Part shown: one piece after another, positions 7,789 through 16,459 of the stretch
How the letters are laid out: every line of letters begins with the position of its first letter
How positions within the stretch are numbered: the first letter of the stretch is position 1
Origin: Microbacterium thalassium
GTDB lineage: Bacteria > Actinomycetota > Actinomycetes > Actinomycetales > Microbacteriaceae
Length of the DNA stretch: 64,000 nucleotides
Reading direction: 5' to 3'
Assembly: GCF_014208045.1 (NCBI RefSeq)
Contig: NZ_JACHML010000001.1
Coordinates: 2,790,001 to 2,854,000, forward strand
Made by a program: the position numbers and the translations under genes
The notes under the pieces: model-generated
Database searches by the model: none
Told to the model about the DNA's origin: nothing
The model's input: only the letters and a program-made list of their open reading frames with translations

Positions 7789-8340
7789 ATGAACGACACC
7801 GACCATGTCGTCCTGCTCGACGAGGACGGCCGAGCCATCGGCACGGCGCCCAAGAGCAGCGTGCACGGCACCGACACGGCGCTGCACCTGGCGTTCTCGT
7901 GCCATGTCGTCAACGACGCCGGCCAGGTGCTCGTGACGCGCCGCGCGCTGGACAAGAAGACGTGGCCCGGGGTCTGGAGCAACTCGTTCTGCGGCCATCC
8001 GCGTCCCGCCGAGCCGGTCATCGCGGCCGTCCGCCGACGCGCCGAGTTCGAGCTCGGGCTGACGCTGACCGACATCGAGCTGGCGCTCCCCCTGTTCCGC
8101 TACCGCGCGGTCGACGCCACCGGCATCGTCGAGCACGAGGTGTGCCCCGTCTACACGGCGCGCACCGACCAGGAGCCCACGCTGAACCCGCTCGAGGTCG
8201 TCGACGCGAAGTGGGTCGACCCGGCCGACCTCGCGGCGTCCCTCACGACGACGCCGTGGGCCTTCAGCCCGTGGCTCGTGCTGCAGGCCGAGCAGCTGCG
8301 CCTGTTCGAACCCGCCGCCGCGCAGCGACGCGCCTCATGA
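7789..8340 (+). CDS. idi: Isopentenyl-diphosphate delta-isomerase, type I
   Basis: This 183-residue Nudix-fold enzyme interconverts IPP and DMAPP, the two C5 building blocks used by the genes downstream. The catalytic cysteine is C68 in NSFCGHP and the catalytic glutamate lies in the EHEVCP motif (E115/E117). The metal-binding H33 (TALHLAFS) and H70 pattern of type I enzymes is present. It is the first gene of the operon, with GGGAGGGG before the ATG, and its stop overlaps the crtE start (ATGA). Having idi at the head of a crt operon would raise the DMAPP needed for both chain elongation and the two C5 additions that make a C50 product. Confidence 0.95.
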   Translation: MNDTDHVVLLDEDGRAIGTAPKSSVHGTDTALHLAFSCHVVNDAGQVLVTRRALDKKTWPGVWSNSFCGHPRPAEPVIAAVRRRAEFELGLTLTDIELALPLFRYRAVDATGIVEHEVCPVYTARTDQEPTLNPLEVVDAKWVDPADLAASLTTTPWAFSPWLVLQAEQLRLFEPAAAQRRAS

Positions 8341-9389
8341 CGCTCCGATCAGACCGACCCGAACTCGACCTCGCGATCGAGACGGCCCTCCAGCGCATCC
8401 GCACCCGCGCGCTCCCGCTGGGGGACTCCGTCGTCGCCCTCAGCGAAGCGCTCGGCCGCGCCGCGCGCGGCGGCAAGCGCTTCCGCCCCGCGCTCGTGTG
8501 CGACGCCTTCCAGGCGTTCGGCGGCGACACGGACGAGGTGCCGGGGCTGCACCAGATCGCCGCCGCGTTCGAGCTGCTCCACGCGGCCTTCGTCGTGCAC
8601 GACGACGTGATCGACCACGACACGGTGCGCCGCGGCGTGCCGAACGTCGCGGGCGAGTTCCGTGTTCGGGCGCGCACGAACGGCGCCGACGCCGACGGCA
8701 CGCACCTGCTCGGGGAGACGGCGGCGATCCTCGCCGGCGATCTGCTGCTGCACGAGGCGCTGCGGCTCGCCGCCACCGCCGACGTGCCCCCCGACGCACG
8801 CGTGCGCATCCTCGATCTGCTCGACGACGCCGTGCTGGTCTCGGCCGCCGGCGAGCTCTCCGATGTCGAGCACAGCGTGCTCCCGGCCGACGCGGACGCC
8901 GACGAGCTGCTCGCGACGGCCTTCCACAAGACCGCCGTCTACTCGTTCCGCGCTCCGCTGCTGGCCGGCGCCGTGCTCGCCGGCGCATCGGACCGGGCGC
9001 TCGTCCGGCTCGAGCAGGACGCCGACCGCCTGGGGCTGGCGTTCCAGCTCGTCGACGACCTGATCGGCGCGTTCGGCTCCGCGGAGCAGGCGGGGCGCGA
9101 GTCCGGCGGCGATCTGCGCGAGTCCAAGCTCACCGCTCTCGTCGCCCTCGCCCGGCAGAGCGCCGCGTGGCCGCAGGTCGATTCCGCGCTTCAGGTGGCC
9201 CGCACCGGCCCGATCGCCGTCCGCGCAGCCCAGCGCGCCCTCGAGGCGAGCGGCGCGGGCACGCGCCTGCGCGAGCTCATCGACGATACGCTCGACCAGG
9301 TGCGCACCGACGACGACGAGGCGCTTCCGCGCCCGGCCCGGCGGATGCTGCACGCCCTCGCCGACCGCATCCAGGAGCGTATGCCGTGA
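8337..9389 (+). CDS. crtE: Geranylgeranyl diphosphate synthase (polyprenyl synthetase)
   Basis: This 350-residue trans-isoprenyl diphosphate synthase condenses DMAPP with IPP to make GGPP for phytoene. The first Asp-rich motif is DDVID followed by HD (89-95), the RRG motif follows, and GKRFRP near residue 46 binds IPP. The second Asp-rich motif reads DDLIG (240-244), so its last Asp is Gly, a variant I believe is common in actinobacterial IdsA/CrtE enzymes. An insertion of about 12 residues (RARTNGADADGT) sits after the first motif. The ATG at 8337 overlaps the idi stop. A longer frame back to 7899 runs through idi and is rejected. Confidence 0.93.
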   Translation: MTLRSDRPELDLAIETALQRIRTRALPLGDSVVALSEALGRAARGGKRFRPALVCDAFQAFGGDTDEVPGLHQIAAAFELLHAAFVVHDDVIDHDTVRRGVPNVAGEFRVRARTNGADADGTHLLGETAAILAGDLLLHEALRLAATADVPPDARVRILDLLDDAVLVSAAGELSDVEHSVLPADADADELLATAFHKTAVYSFRAPLLAGAVLAGASDRALVRLEQDADRLGLAFQLVDDLIGAFGSAEQAGRESGGDLRESKLTALVALARQSAAWPQVDSALQVARTGPIAVRAAQRALEASGAGTRLRELIDDTLDQVRTDDDEALPRPARRMLHALADRIQERMP

Positions 9390-10273
9390 ACGGACCCGTC
9401 CACCGAGACGGAGAGGCGACCGGCCTCGCCCTCTACGACGCGACCGCACAGGATGCCGCCGACCGCGTCATCGCCCGGTACTCCACGTCGTTCAATCTCG
9501 CGTGCCGCCTGCTCGGACCGCGGCCGCGACCGCACGTGCGCGCCGTCTACGCGCTCGTGCGCGTCGCCGACGAGATCGTCGACGGCCCGGGCGCTGCGGC
9601 GGGACTGCCACCGGACGCGCTGCACACCGTGCTCGACGACCTCGAGACCGAGACGCTCGCCGCGATCGAGCGCGGCTTCAGCGCGAACCTCATCGTGCAC
9701 GCGTTCGCCCGCACGGCGCGCGAGTGCGGCATCGGCGAGGACCTCGTGCGCCCCTTCTTCGCGTCGATGCGGACCGACCTGTCGACGGCGCGGCACGATG
9801 ACGCATCGCACGACGCGTACGTGTACGGCTCGGCCGAGGTGGTGGGCCTGATGTGCCTGCAGGTGTTCGTCGGGGCGGGATCCACGGTGCCGCCGCAGCC
9901 GGCCCCCGACGTCGTCGAGGGCGCGCGGCGCCTGGGCGCGGCGTTCCAGGACGTGAACTTCCTGCGCGACCTCGACCACGACGCCTCCGACCTCGGCCGC
10001 GACTACCTGGGTGTCACGGACGGTCGCACGACGCGCACGGAGGTGCTCGATCGCATCGACGCCGATCTGGCCGCCGCAGCCGCGGTCGTGCCGAAGCTGC
10101 CGGCGGACTGCCGCCGTGCGGTGACGGCGGCCCACGATCTGTTCGCCGCGCTGTCGGCGCGCCTGCGCCGCGGCGGCGACGACGGCGTGCGCGTGCGCGT
10201 GCCCGATCCCGTCAAGGCGGGTCTGGCCGCGCGAGCCGCGCTCGGCTTCTCACCGCGGGAGGTGCGATCATGA
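9386..10273 (+). CDS. crtB: Phytoene synthase
   Basis: This 295-residue squalene/phytoene synthase joins two GGPP molecules head-to-head to give C40 phytoene. Both catalytic Asp-rich motifs are present: DEIVD at 62-66 and the NFLRDLDHD / DLGRDY segment at about 191-207. The length is typical. It starts with GTG at 9386, which overlaps the crtE stop by 4 bases (GTGA), and ends with a 4-base ATGA overlap into crtI, so crtE-crtB-crtI are coupled. Confidence 0.94.
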   Translation: MNGPVHRDGEATGLALYDATAQDAADRVIARYSTSFNLACRLLGPRPRPHVRAVYALVRVADEIVDGPGAAAGLPPDALHTVLDDLETETLAAIERGFSANLIVHAFARTARECGIGEDLVRPFFASMRTDLSTARHDDASHDAYVYGSAEVVGLMCLQVFVGAGSTVPPQPAPDVVEGARRLGAAFQDVNFLRDLDHDASDLGRDYLGVTDGRTTRTEVLDRIDADLAAAAAVVPKLPADCRRAVTAAHDLFAALSARLRRGGDDGVRVRVPDPVKAGLAARAALGFSPREVRS

Positions 10274-11841
10274 GCGTCTCCGCGCAGCAGCCCGGCACCG
10301 CCGTCGTCGTCGGCGGCGGGATCGCCGGCCTCGCCACGGCGGCCCTGCTGGCCGAGGAGGGATGGACCGTCACGGTCTGCGAGGCCCGTGACGACGTCGG
10401 GGGCCGGGCAGGCTCCTGGGAGCAGGACGGCTTCCGCTTCGACACCGGCCCCAGCTGGTACCTCATGCCCGAGGTCTTCGACCACTTCTTCCGCCTGCTG
10501 GGCACGACCTCCGCGGACGAGCTCGACCTCGTGCCGCTGGACCCGGCGTACCGCGTCTACACCGAGCCCGGGGCCGATCCCGCGCCGCCCGTCGACGTCC
10601 GCTCGGGGCGCGAGGAGTCCACGGCGCTGTTCGAGAGCATCGAGCCCGGAGCGGGCAAGCGGCTCGCCGCGTACCTCGACTCGGCGGCCGACGCGTACGA
10701 CCTGGCCGTCACGCGGTTCCTGTACGACACCTACGAGACGACGGCGGGCCTGCGGGACCCCGCTCTGCTGCGGCGCGTTCCCCAGCTGGCGCCGCTGCTG
10801 ACCCGCACGCTCGCCTCCCACGTCGACAAGCGGTTCACCGACCAGCGGCTGCGTCAGATCCTCGGCTACCCGGCGGTGTTCCTGGGCGGCTCGCCCTACG
10901 GCGTGCCGAGCCTGTACCACCTCATGAGCCACCTCGACCTCGACGAGGGCGTGCTGTACCCGCGCGGCGGGTTCACCGAGGTGATCCGCGCGATCGAACG
11001 CCTCGCCCGCGCGCGGGGAGTGACGATCCGGACCGAGGCGCCGGTCGCGGAGATCCTGACGACGGATGCCGTCGCCACCGGCATCCGGCTGGCCGGCGGC
11101 GAGACCATCGACGCCGATCTGGTCGTCTCCACGGCCGACCTGCACCACACCGAGACGGTGCTGCTGCCCGAGCACCTGCGCACCTACCCCGAGAAGTGGT
11201 GGGCCTCGCGCACGCCGTCGCCGGGCGCGCTCCTGCTGCTGCTCGGCGTGGAAGGCGAGCTCCCGCAGCTCGCCCACCACACGCTGCTGTTCACCGAGGA
11301 CTGGCGCGCGAACTTCGAGGACATCTTCGGCGCGTCCCCCCGCATCCCCACTCCCGCGTCGCTGTACGTCTGCCGCCCCAGCGCCACCGACGACACGGTG
11401 GCCCCGGACGGGAACGAGAACCTGTTCGTGCTCGTGCCCGTACCCGCCGAACCCGCGCTCGGGCACGGCGGCACGGACGGCGACGGCGACGCCGCCATCG
11501 AGGCCGCGGCCGACCGCGTCATCGACCAGATCGCCGCGTGGTGCGACATCCCCGATCTGAAGGACCGGATCGTCGTGCGCCGCACGATCGCGCCGGGCGA
11601 CTTCGCGACGGATCTGAACGCCTGGCGGGGCAACGCGCTCGGGCTCGCCCACACGCTCGGGCAGAGCGCGATGTTCCGGCCCCGCAACGCGTCGCGCAAG
11701 GTCGATCGGCTCGCCTACGCCGGCACGTCGGCCCTGCCCGGCATCGGCCTGCCCATGTGCCTGATCTCGGCCGAGCTCGTCGTCAAGCGCCTGCGCGGCG
11801 ACCGGTCCCCCGGTCCGATCGCCGAGCCCGCGAAGGTCTGA
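10270..11841 (+). CDS. crtI: Phytoene desaturase (lycopene-forming)
   Basis: This 523-residue FAD-dependent desaturase takes phytoene to lycopene. The N-terminal Rossmann motif VVGGGIAGL (about 13-21) and the GGRAGSW segment bind FAD. The C-terminal signature (YAGTSALPGIGLPMCL) is that of CrtI-type enzymes, which are membrane-associated and need no NAD(P)H. The ATG at 10270 overlaps the crtB stop. The next gene begins 3 bases after its stop. Lycopene, rather than a shorter desaturation product, is inferred from the presence of C50-type elongase and cyclase genes downstream. Confidence 0.94.
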   Translation: MSVSAQQPGTAVVVGGGIAGLATAALLAEEGWTVTVCEARDDVGGRAGSWEQDGFRFDTGPSWYLMPEVFDHFFRLLGTTSADELDLVPLDPAYRVYTEPGADPAPPVDVRSGREESTALFESIEPGAGKRLAAYLDSAADAYDLAVTRFLYDTYETTAGLRDPALLRRVPQLAPLLTRTLASHVDKRFTDQRLRQILGYPAVFLGGSPYGVPSLYHLMSHLDLDEGVLYPRGGFTEVIRAIERLARARGVTIRTEAPVAEILTTDAVATGIRLAGGETIDADLVVSTADLHHTETVLLPEHLRTYPEKWWASRTPSPGALLLLLGVEGELPQLAHHTLLFTEDWRANFEDIFGASPRIPTPASLYVCRPSATDDTVAPDGNENLFVLVPVPAEPALGHGGTDGDGDAAIEAAADRVIDQIAAWCDIPDLKDRIVVRRTIAPGDFATDLNAWRGNALGLAHTLGQSAMFRPRNASRKVDRLAYAGTSALPGIGLPMCLISAELVVKRLRGDRSPGPIAEPAKV

Positions 11842-11844
11842 CGC

Positions 11845-12198
11845 GTGCCGGGGCTCTATCTCGCGGCGATCCTGATCTCGGCGGCGGGCGTCGCGGCCCT
11901 CGACGCGCGCTGGCGCCTGGCGGCGTTCGCCGCGCCCGTGCGGACGCTCATCGCGGTGGCCGTGGGGACGGCGTTCTTCCTCGCGTGGGACCTCGTCGGG
12001 ATTGCGACGGGGGTCTTCGTGAAGGGCGACAGCCCCCTGTACGTCGGCGTCGACCTCGCGCCCGAACTGCCGCTCGAGGAGCCCGTGTTCCTCGCCTTCC
12101 TGTGCTACCTCGCCCTCGTCGCGTACGGCGGCGCCCAGCGCCTGCGGCGCCCCGTCGCCGCAGGCGGCGGCACCGGCGCCGAGAAGGGCACGACGTGA
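11845..12198 (+). CDS. crtYe: C50 carotenoid epsilon-cyclase, subunit 1
   Basis: This 117-residue membrane protein has three predicted helices and the lycopene-cyclase-domain signature FFLAWDLVGIATGVF. Its size and its pairing with a second small membrane protein match the heterodimeric cyclases CrtYe/CrtYf (decaprenoxanthin) or CrtYg/CrtYh (sarcinaxanthin). The two subunits together cyclise the ends of the C50 flavuxanthin. Ring type (epsilon versus gamma) cannot be read from sequence by eye, so the Ye/Yf names follow the commoner decaprenoxanthin case. It starts at a GTG 3 bases after crtI and its stop overlaps the next GTG. Confidence 0.82.
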   Translation: MPGLYLAAILISAAGVAALDARWRLAAFAAPVRTLIAVAVGTAFFLAWDLVGIATGVFVKGDSPLYVGVDLAPELPLEEPVFLAFLCYLALVAYGGAQRLRRPVAAGGGTGAEKGTT

Positions 12199-12512
12199 CA
12201 TACGCGCTCATCGTCCTCCCGTTCGCCGCCGTGACGATCGCCGTCACGCTGGCGACGGTGCGCCGCCCCGCATTCGGGCGGCGCATGGCCGCATCCGCCC
12301 TCGCCGCCGTCGTCCTCATCGCGCTCACGGCGCTGTTCGACAACGTGATGATCGCGGCGGGGCTGTTCAGCTACCCCGCCGAGCACCTGAGCGGCCTGCG
12401 GATCGGCCTCGCACCGCTGGAGGACTTCTCGTACGCGGTGTGCGCCGCCTTCCTCGTGCCGGCCGTCTTCACCCTGCTGCCCGCTCCCGACCGCTCCGAG
12501 GAGACCCCGTGA
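12195..12512 (+). CDS. crtYf: C50 carotenoid epsilon-cyclase, subunit 2
   Basis: This 105-residue, three-helix membrane protein contains ALFDNVMIAAGLFSYP, the counterpart of the FDN-x-GxxxYP motif of heterodimeric carotenoid cyclases. It works with the preceding subunit. The GTG at 12195 overlaps the upstream stop (GTGA), and its own TGA overlaps the GTG of crtEb. A longer frame back to 11196 is a shadow of crtI. Confidence 0.82.
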   Translation: MTYALIVLPFAAVTIAVTLATVRRPAFGRRMAASALAAVVLIALTALFDNVMIAAGLFSYPAEHLSGLRIGLAPLEDFSYAVCAAFLVPAVFTLLPAPDRSEETP

Positions 12513-13399
12513 CGCCCGACGCCCTGACCCCCGCCCGCGTGACGCGCGAGCTGGTGGTCTCCTCGCGCCCCGTCAGCTGGATCAACACCGCGTACCCCTT
12601 CGCGGCGGCCTACCTGCTGACCACGCGGGAGATCGACGCGACCCTGGTGATCGGCACGCTGTTCTTCCTCGTGCCGTACAACCTCGCGATGTACGGCATC
12701 AACGACGTCTTCGACTACGAGTCCGATCTGCGCAACCCCCGCAAGGGCGGCGCGCACGGCGCCGTGCTCGATCGCCGCATGCACCGCATCACGCTGTGGG
12801 CGGCGGCGCTCGCATGCGCGCCGTTCGTGGTCTACCTGGCGATCGTGGGCGGCCCGGTGTCGTGGGCGGTGCTGGCGGCGAGCCTGTTCTTCGTCGTGTT
12901 CTACAGCGCACCGCCGCTGCGGCTCAAGGAGGTGCCGTTCGCCGATTCGGTGACCAGCAGCATCCACTTCTTCTCGCCGGCGGTGTACGGGCTCGTGCTC
13001 GCGGGCGCCGACTGGACGTGGCAGCTCGCCGTGGTGATCCTCGCCTTCGCGCTGTGGGGCGTCGCCTCCCACGCCTTCGGGGCCGTGCAGGACGTCGTCG
13101 CCGACCGCGAGGCCGGCATCGCCTCGATCGCGACCGCACGGGGAGCGCGCTGGACGGTGTGGTTCGCCCTGACCTGCTACGCCGCCGCCGGTGTCACGAT
13201 GCTCGCCACAGCTTGGCCGGGACCTCTGGCGGCCGTCGTCGCCGTGCCGTACCTCATCGCGGTCTGGCCGTACCGGGCCATCACCGACGAGACCGCGCAC
13301 GAGGCCACACGCGGGTGGCGCCGGTTCCTGTGGATCAACCAGCTCGCCGGCTTCCTCGTGACGCTGCTGCTGATCTGGTACGCGATCATCACGGCCTGA
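12509..13399 (+). CDS. crtEb: Lycopene elongase (UbiA-family C5 prenyltransferase)
   Basis: This 296-residue integral membrane protein is a UbiA-superfamily prenyltransferase with eight or nine hydrophobic segments. The first Asp motif is NDVFDYESD (65-73) and the second is DVVADREAG. CrtEb adds two DMAPP-derived C5 units to lycopene, giving C50 flavuxanthin for the cyclases. It is the last gene of the operon and is followed 25 bases later by a strong terminator. Gene order idi-crtE-B-I-Ye-Yf-Eb makes the pathway complete up to the cyclic C50 aglycone; no glycosyltransferase for the pigment is in the window. Confidence 0.92.
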   Translation: MTPDALTPARVTRELVVSSRPVSWINTAYPFAAAYLLTTREIDATLVIGTLFFLVPYNLAMYGINDVFDYESDLRNPRKGGAHGAVLDRRMHRITLWAAALACAPFVVYLAIVGGPVSWAVLAASLFFVVFYSAPPLRLKEVPFADSVTSSIHFFSPAVYGLVLAGADWTWQLAVVILAFALWGVASHAFGAVQDVVADREAGIASIATARGARWTVWFALTCYAAAGVTMLATAWPGPLAAVVAVPYLIAVWPYRAITDETAHEATRGWRRFLWINQLAGFLVTLLLIWYAIITA

Positions 13400-13424
13400 T
13401 CGAGACCGCCGGATGGGGATGCGG

Positions 13425-13454
13425 AACGCCCCCGGCCCGAGGGCCGGGGGCGTT
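13425..13454. terminator. Bidirectional terminator between crtEb and UPF0182 gene
   Basis: Arms 13425-13438 and 13441-13454 are perfectly complementary over 14 bases with a 2-base centre; the innermost pairs would open to form the loop. It lies between convergent genes and starts with AA and ends with TT, so it can serve both. Confidence 0.85.
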
Positions 13455-13474
13455 CATCGCGCGGGACGGGCCGA

Positions 13475-16393
13475 TCAGCCCCCGAGCTCGATGAGCTTCT
13501 CGACGGCGGCGGTCAGTCGCTCGTCGGCCTCGCCGTAGGCGGTCCAGTCGCCCTCCGCGAGAGCCGCGTCGCGATCGAGCATCGCCTGACGGGCGTCCTC
13601 GAGGGCCGCCTGGTACTCGTCGGTGGGCTCCGTCGGCTCGCTCGGCGTCGGGGTCGGCGTCGGGGTCGCGCCGGGCGTGGGGGTCGCGTCGGGGGTCGGC
13701 GAGAGCCCCTCGTCCCCGGTCGTCGCGCCCGACTCGCCGCCGAACAGCGCGTTCAGCGCTTCGTCGAGGGTGTCCTCGAAGGCGATCTCGTCGCCGAACG
13801 CGACCAGGACCTTGCGGATCGTCGGCAGCTGCGTACCCTGCGACGCCTGCACGAACACCGGCTGCACATAGAGCAGACCGCCTCCGACCGGGAGCGTCAG
13901 CAGGTTGCCGTTGAGCACCTCGGACTGGCCCTGCTGGAGGATGTTGATCTGCGACGAGACCGCTGTGTCGGAGTCGAAGCGGTTCTGCACCTGGCCGGGC
14001 CCGGGCACGGTCGTCTCGGCCGAGATCTCGAGCAGGCGCAGCTTGCCGTAGTCGTCGTTCTTCTCCCCCGCCGTGTCGCCCGCGTTCGCGTCGACGGCGA
14101 GATACCCCATCAGCACGTTGCGGCTGGCGGTGCCCGCCTCGGAGGACGGGATGAAGGTCGTGAACATCGAGTAGCTGGGGTCGTCCTGACCGGGCATCTG
14201 CATCGTCAGGTAGTACGGCGGCTGCAGGCGCGCATCGGTCTGCGGGTCGTTCGGCGTCGCCCACGCGTTGTCGCGCTGGAAGAACGCACGGGCGTCGTCG
14301 ACGTGGTAGACGCCGAGCAGCGCGCGCTGGATCTTGAACAGGTCCGTCGGGTAGCGCACATGCGCCATGAGATCGGCCGACATGTCGCTGACCGACTTGA
14401 GCGTCGACGGGTACACCTTCTGCCACGCCTCGAGCAGCGGGTCCTCGTCGTCCCACGCGTACAGCGTGACCGAGCCGTCGTAGGCGTCGACCGTCGCCTT
14501 GATCGAGTTGCGGACGTAGTTGATGTCGTCCAGCGCGAACCGCGGAGCGGTGTTGTTGGAGTCCTCGATCGCCTGCTGCAGGCTGACCGTGGTCGAGTAC
14601 GGGTAGTTGGCGCTGAGCGTGTAGCCGTCCACGATCCACACGATGCGCCCGTCGACCACGCTGGGGTAGGGATCGCTGTCGAGCGTGAGGTAGGGCGCGA
14701 CCTTCTGCACGCGCAGGCTCGGGTCGCGGTCGTACAGGATCTGCGAGTCCTCGTTGACCGAGTCCGAGAAGAGGATCTGCTCGGACTGGAACTTCAGGGC
14801 GTACAGCAGGCGGTTGAAGATGCCGCCCAGGCTCGGTCCGCCGTCGCCGTCGAAGGTCGTCCGTGTCTCGTTCTCCGAGCCCTCGGTGCCGGACGGGTAG
14901 TCCAGCTCGATCGGGTCGGTCCCCTCGGGCGCTCCGACGATGGAGTACTCCGGCGAGTACTCGCCGAAGTAGACGCGCGGCTGGAAGTCCTCCATGTCCG
15001 ACAGGAAGCCGGCGGCGGGGATGCCGCGCTCGAGGAAGACCGGGTTGCCGTCGTCCGTGCGCTCGTTGCCCGCCGCGGCGACGATGCCGTAGCCGTGCGT
15101 GTAGACCAGGACGTTGTTCTGCCAGTTGGAGGCCGCGCCCAGCTGGTCGGTGTTCAGCTCGCGGACCGACACGATCGTGTCCTGCGACTGGCCGTCGATC
15201 TCGTAGCGGTCGACGTCGAGCGGGTCCTGGAACTGGTAGTAGGCGCGGTACTGCTCGAGCTGCCGCACCGTCGGGCCGATGATCGCGGGGTCCATGATGC
15301 GGATGGACGCCGTCGTCTCGGCATCCTCGCGCAGCTGCCCCGCCTCGGTCGTGACCTCGGCGGTGTAGTCGATCTTCTCGAGATCGTCGATGCCGTACGC
15401 GGCCTTGGTCATCTCGAGGTTGCGTTCGTAGTACTCGCTCTCGAGCGACAGCTGGTTCGGCTGCACCTGGAACGTGCGGACCACCCACGGATAGCCGACG
15501 CCCACGACGATCGCCGAGACGATCAGCAGCGCCGTCGCGATGAGGGGGTAGCGCCAGCGGCCGATGATCGCCGTGACGAAGAACAGGATCGCGACCACGG
15601 CCGCGATGACCGCGAGCACCGTCTGACCGGGGATGACGGCGTTGGCCTCGGTGTAGCCCGGGCCGGTGATGCGGCCCATGCCGCCCGGCTCGATGAGCGT
15701 GCGGTAGCGGTCGAGCCAGATGCTCGCACCCTGCACGAGCAGGTACAGGCCGGCGAGGACGGCGAGCTGGATGCGCGCGGACTTCGAGATCCGCAGCTCT
15801 CGCTGGCCGATCCGGACGGCGCCGTAGAGGTACGCCACCGCCGCGGTGACCAGCAGGCACACCAGCAGGACGGCTGAGATGAACCCCACCAGCGACGTGT
15901 AGAAGGGCAGCGCGAACAGGTAGAAGCCGGTGTCGAGTCCGAACTCGGGATCGGTCTGGCTGGTCGCGACGCCGTTGAACCACAGCCACGTGGTCTCCCA
16001 CTGCGCCGACGTGGCGAAGCCGGCGAAGAACCCGAAGAAGACCGGGATGCCCCACATCGCCAGGCGCCGCAGCGGCTCGACGACCTCCTGGTAGCGGTCG
16101 AGTTGCGAGCTCAGCCGGGCGTATACGGGACGCAGGCGGTAGGCGAGCTGGATCGCGAGCCACACCGGCACCGCCATCCCGAGGAAGCCGACGACGAACA
16201 TCACCACGCGAGCGACCCACTGCGTCATGAGCACCGACTCGAAGCCGAGCTGCGCGTACCACAGCCAGTCCGTGTACAGGTTCGCGAAGATGAAGAACGC
16301 CACCACGAGGGCGGCGATCACCGCGAGCGATATCGCGATGACGCGTCGGGATCGGGAAGGTGTGGCCGCATTCGGCGCCGAGGTCGTGGTCAC
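13475..16393 (-). CDS. UPF0182 family large membrane protein
   Basis: This protein of about 972 residues has seven N-terminal membrane helices (first about 300 residues) and a large extracytoplasmic domain, the arrangement of the UPF0182 family found throughout actinobacteria. Its biochemical role is unknown. The C-terminus holds a Thr/Pro-rich repeat (about 880-905) that looks like a flexible linker, followed by a charged helical end. I place the start at the GTG 16393, because TAGGAT ends exactly 7 bases upstream and the ATG at 16402 would overlap that hexamer. It lies next to the PDZ-Lon protease gene, as the homologues do in mycobacteria. Confidence 0.88.
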   Translation of the reverse strand: MTTTSAPNAATPSRSRRVIAISLAVIAALVVAFFIFANLYTDWLWYAQLGFESVLMTQWVARVVMFVVGFLGMAVPVWLAIQLAYRLRPVYARLSSQLDRYQEVVEPLRRLAMWGIPVFFGFFAGFATSAQWETTWLWFNGVATSQTDPEFGLDTGFYLFALPFYTSLVGFISAVLLVCLLVTAAVAYLYGAVRIGQRELRISKSARIQLAVLAGLYLLVQGASIWLDRYRTLIEPGGMGRITGPGYTEANAVIPGQTVLAVIAAVVAILFFVTAIIGRWRYPLIATALLIVSAIVVGVGYPWVVRTFQVQPNQLSLESEYYERNLEMTKAAYGIDDLEKIDYTAEVTTEAGQLREDAETTASIRIMDPAIIGPTVRQLEQYRAYYQFQDPLDVDRYEIDGQSQDTIVSVRELNTDQLGAASNWQNNVLVYTHGYGIVAAAGNERTDDGNPVFLERGIPAAGFLSDMEDFQPRVYFGEYSPEYSIVGAPEGTDPIELDYPSGTEGSENETRTTFDGDGGPSLGGIFNRLLYALKFQSEQILFSDSVNEDSQILYDRDPSLRVQKVAPYLTLDSDPYPSVVDGRIVWIVDGYTLSANYPYSTTVSLQQAIEDSNNTAPRFALDDINYVRNSIKATVDAYDGSVTLYAWDDEDPLLEAWQKVYPSTLKSVSDMSADLMAHVRYPTDLFKIQRALLGVYHVDDARAFFQRDNAWATPNDPQTDARLQPPYYLTMQMPGQDDPSYSMFTTFIPSSEAGTASRNVLMGYLAVDANAGDTAGEKNDDYGKLRLLEISAETTVPGPGQVQNRFDSDTAVSSQINILQQGQSEVLNGNLLTLPVGGGLLYVQPVFVQASQGTQLPTIRKVLVAFGDEIAFEDTLDEALNALFGGESGATTGDEGLSPTPDATPTPGATPTPTPTPSEPTEPTDEYQAALEDARQAMLDRDAALAEGDWTAYGEADERLTAAVEKLIELGG

Positions 16394-16459
16394 GCCTTCC
16401 ATCCTAGGCGGCGTCCGGTGCGCGGCTCCGTGCCCGCCTGGGAAGTAACCCGGACGTTA

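Noticed and set aside
10003..12201. 730-codon minus-strand frame across crtI
   Set aside because: It is a shadow of crtB, crtI and crtYe with low-complexity Arg/Gly/Asp composition.
13660..13720. Tandem DNA repeat in the UPF0182 gene
   Set aside because: The repeated GGGGTCGGCGTC-like units encode a Thr/Pro linker and are irregular; it is protein low complexity, not a separate repeat element or CRISPR.
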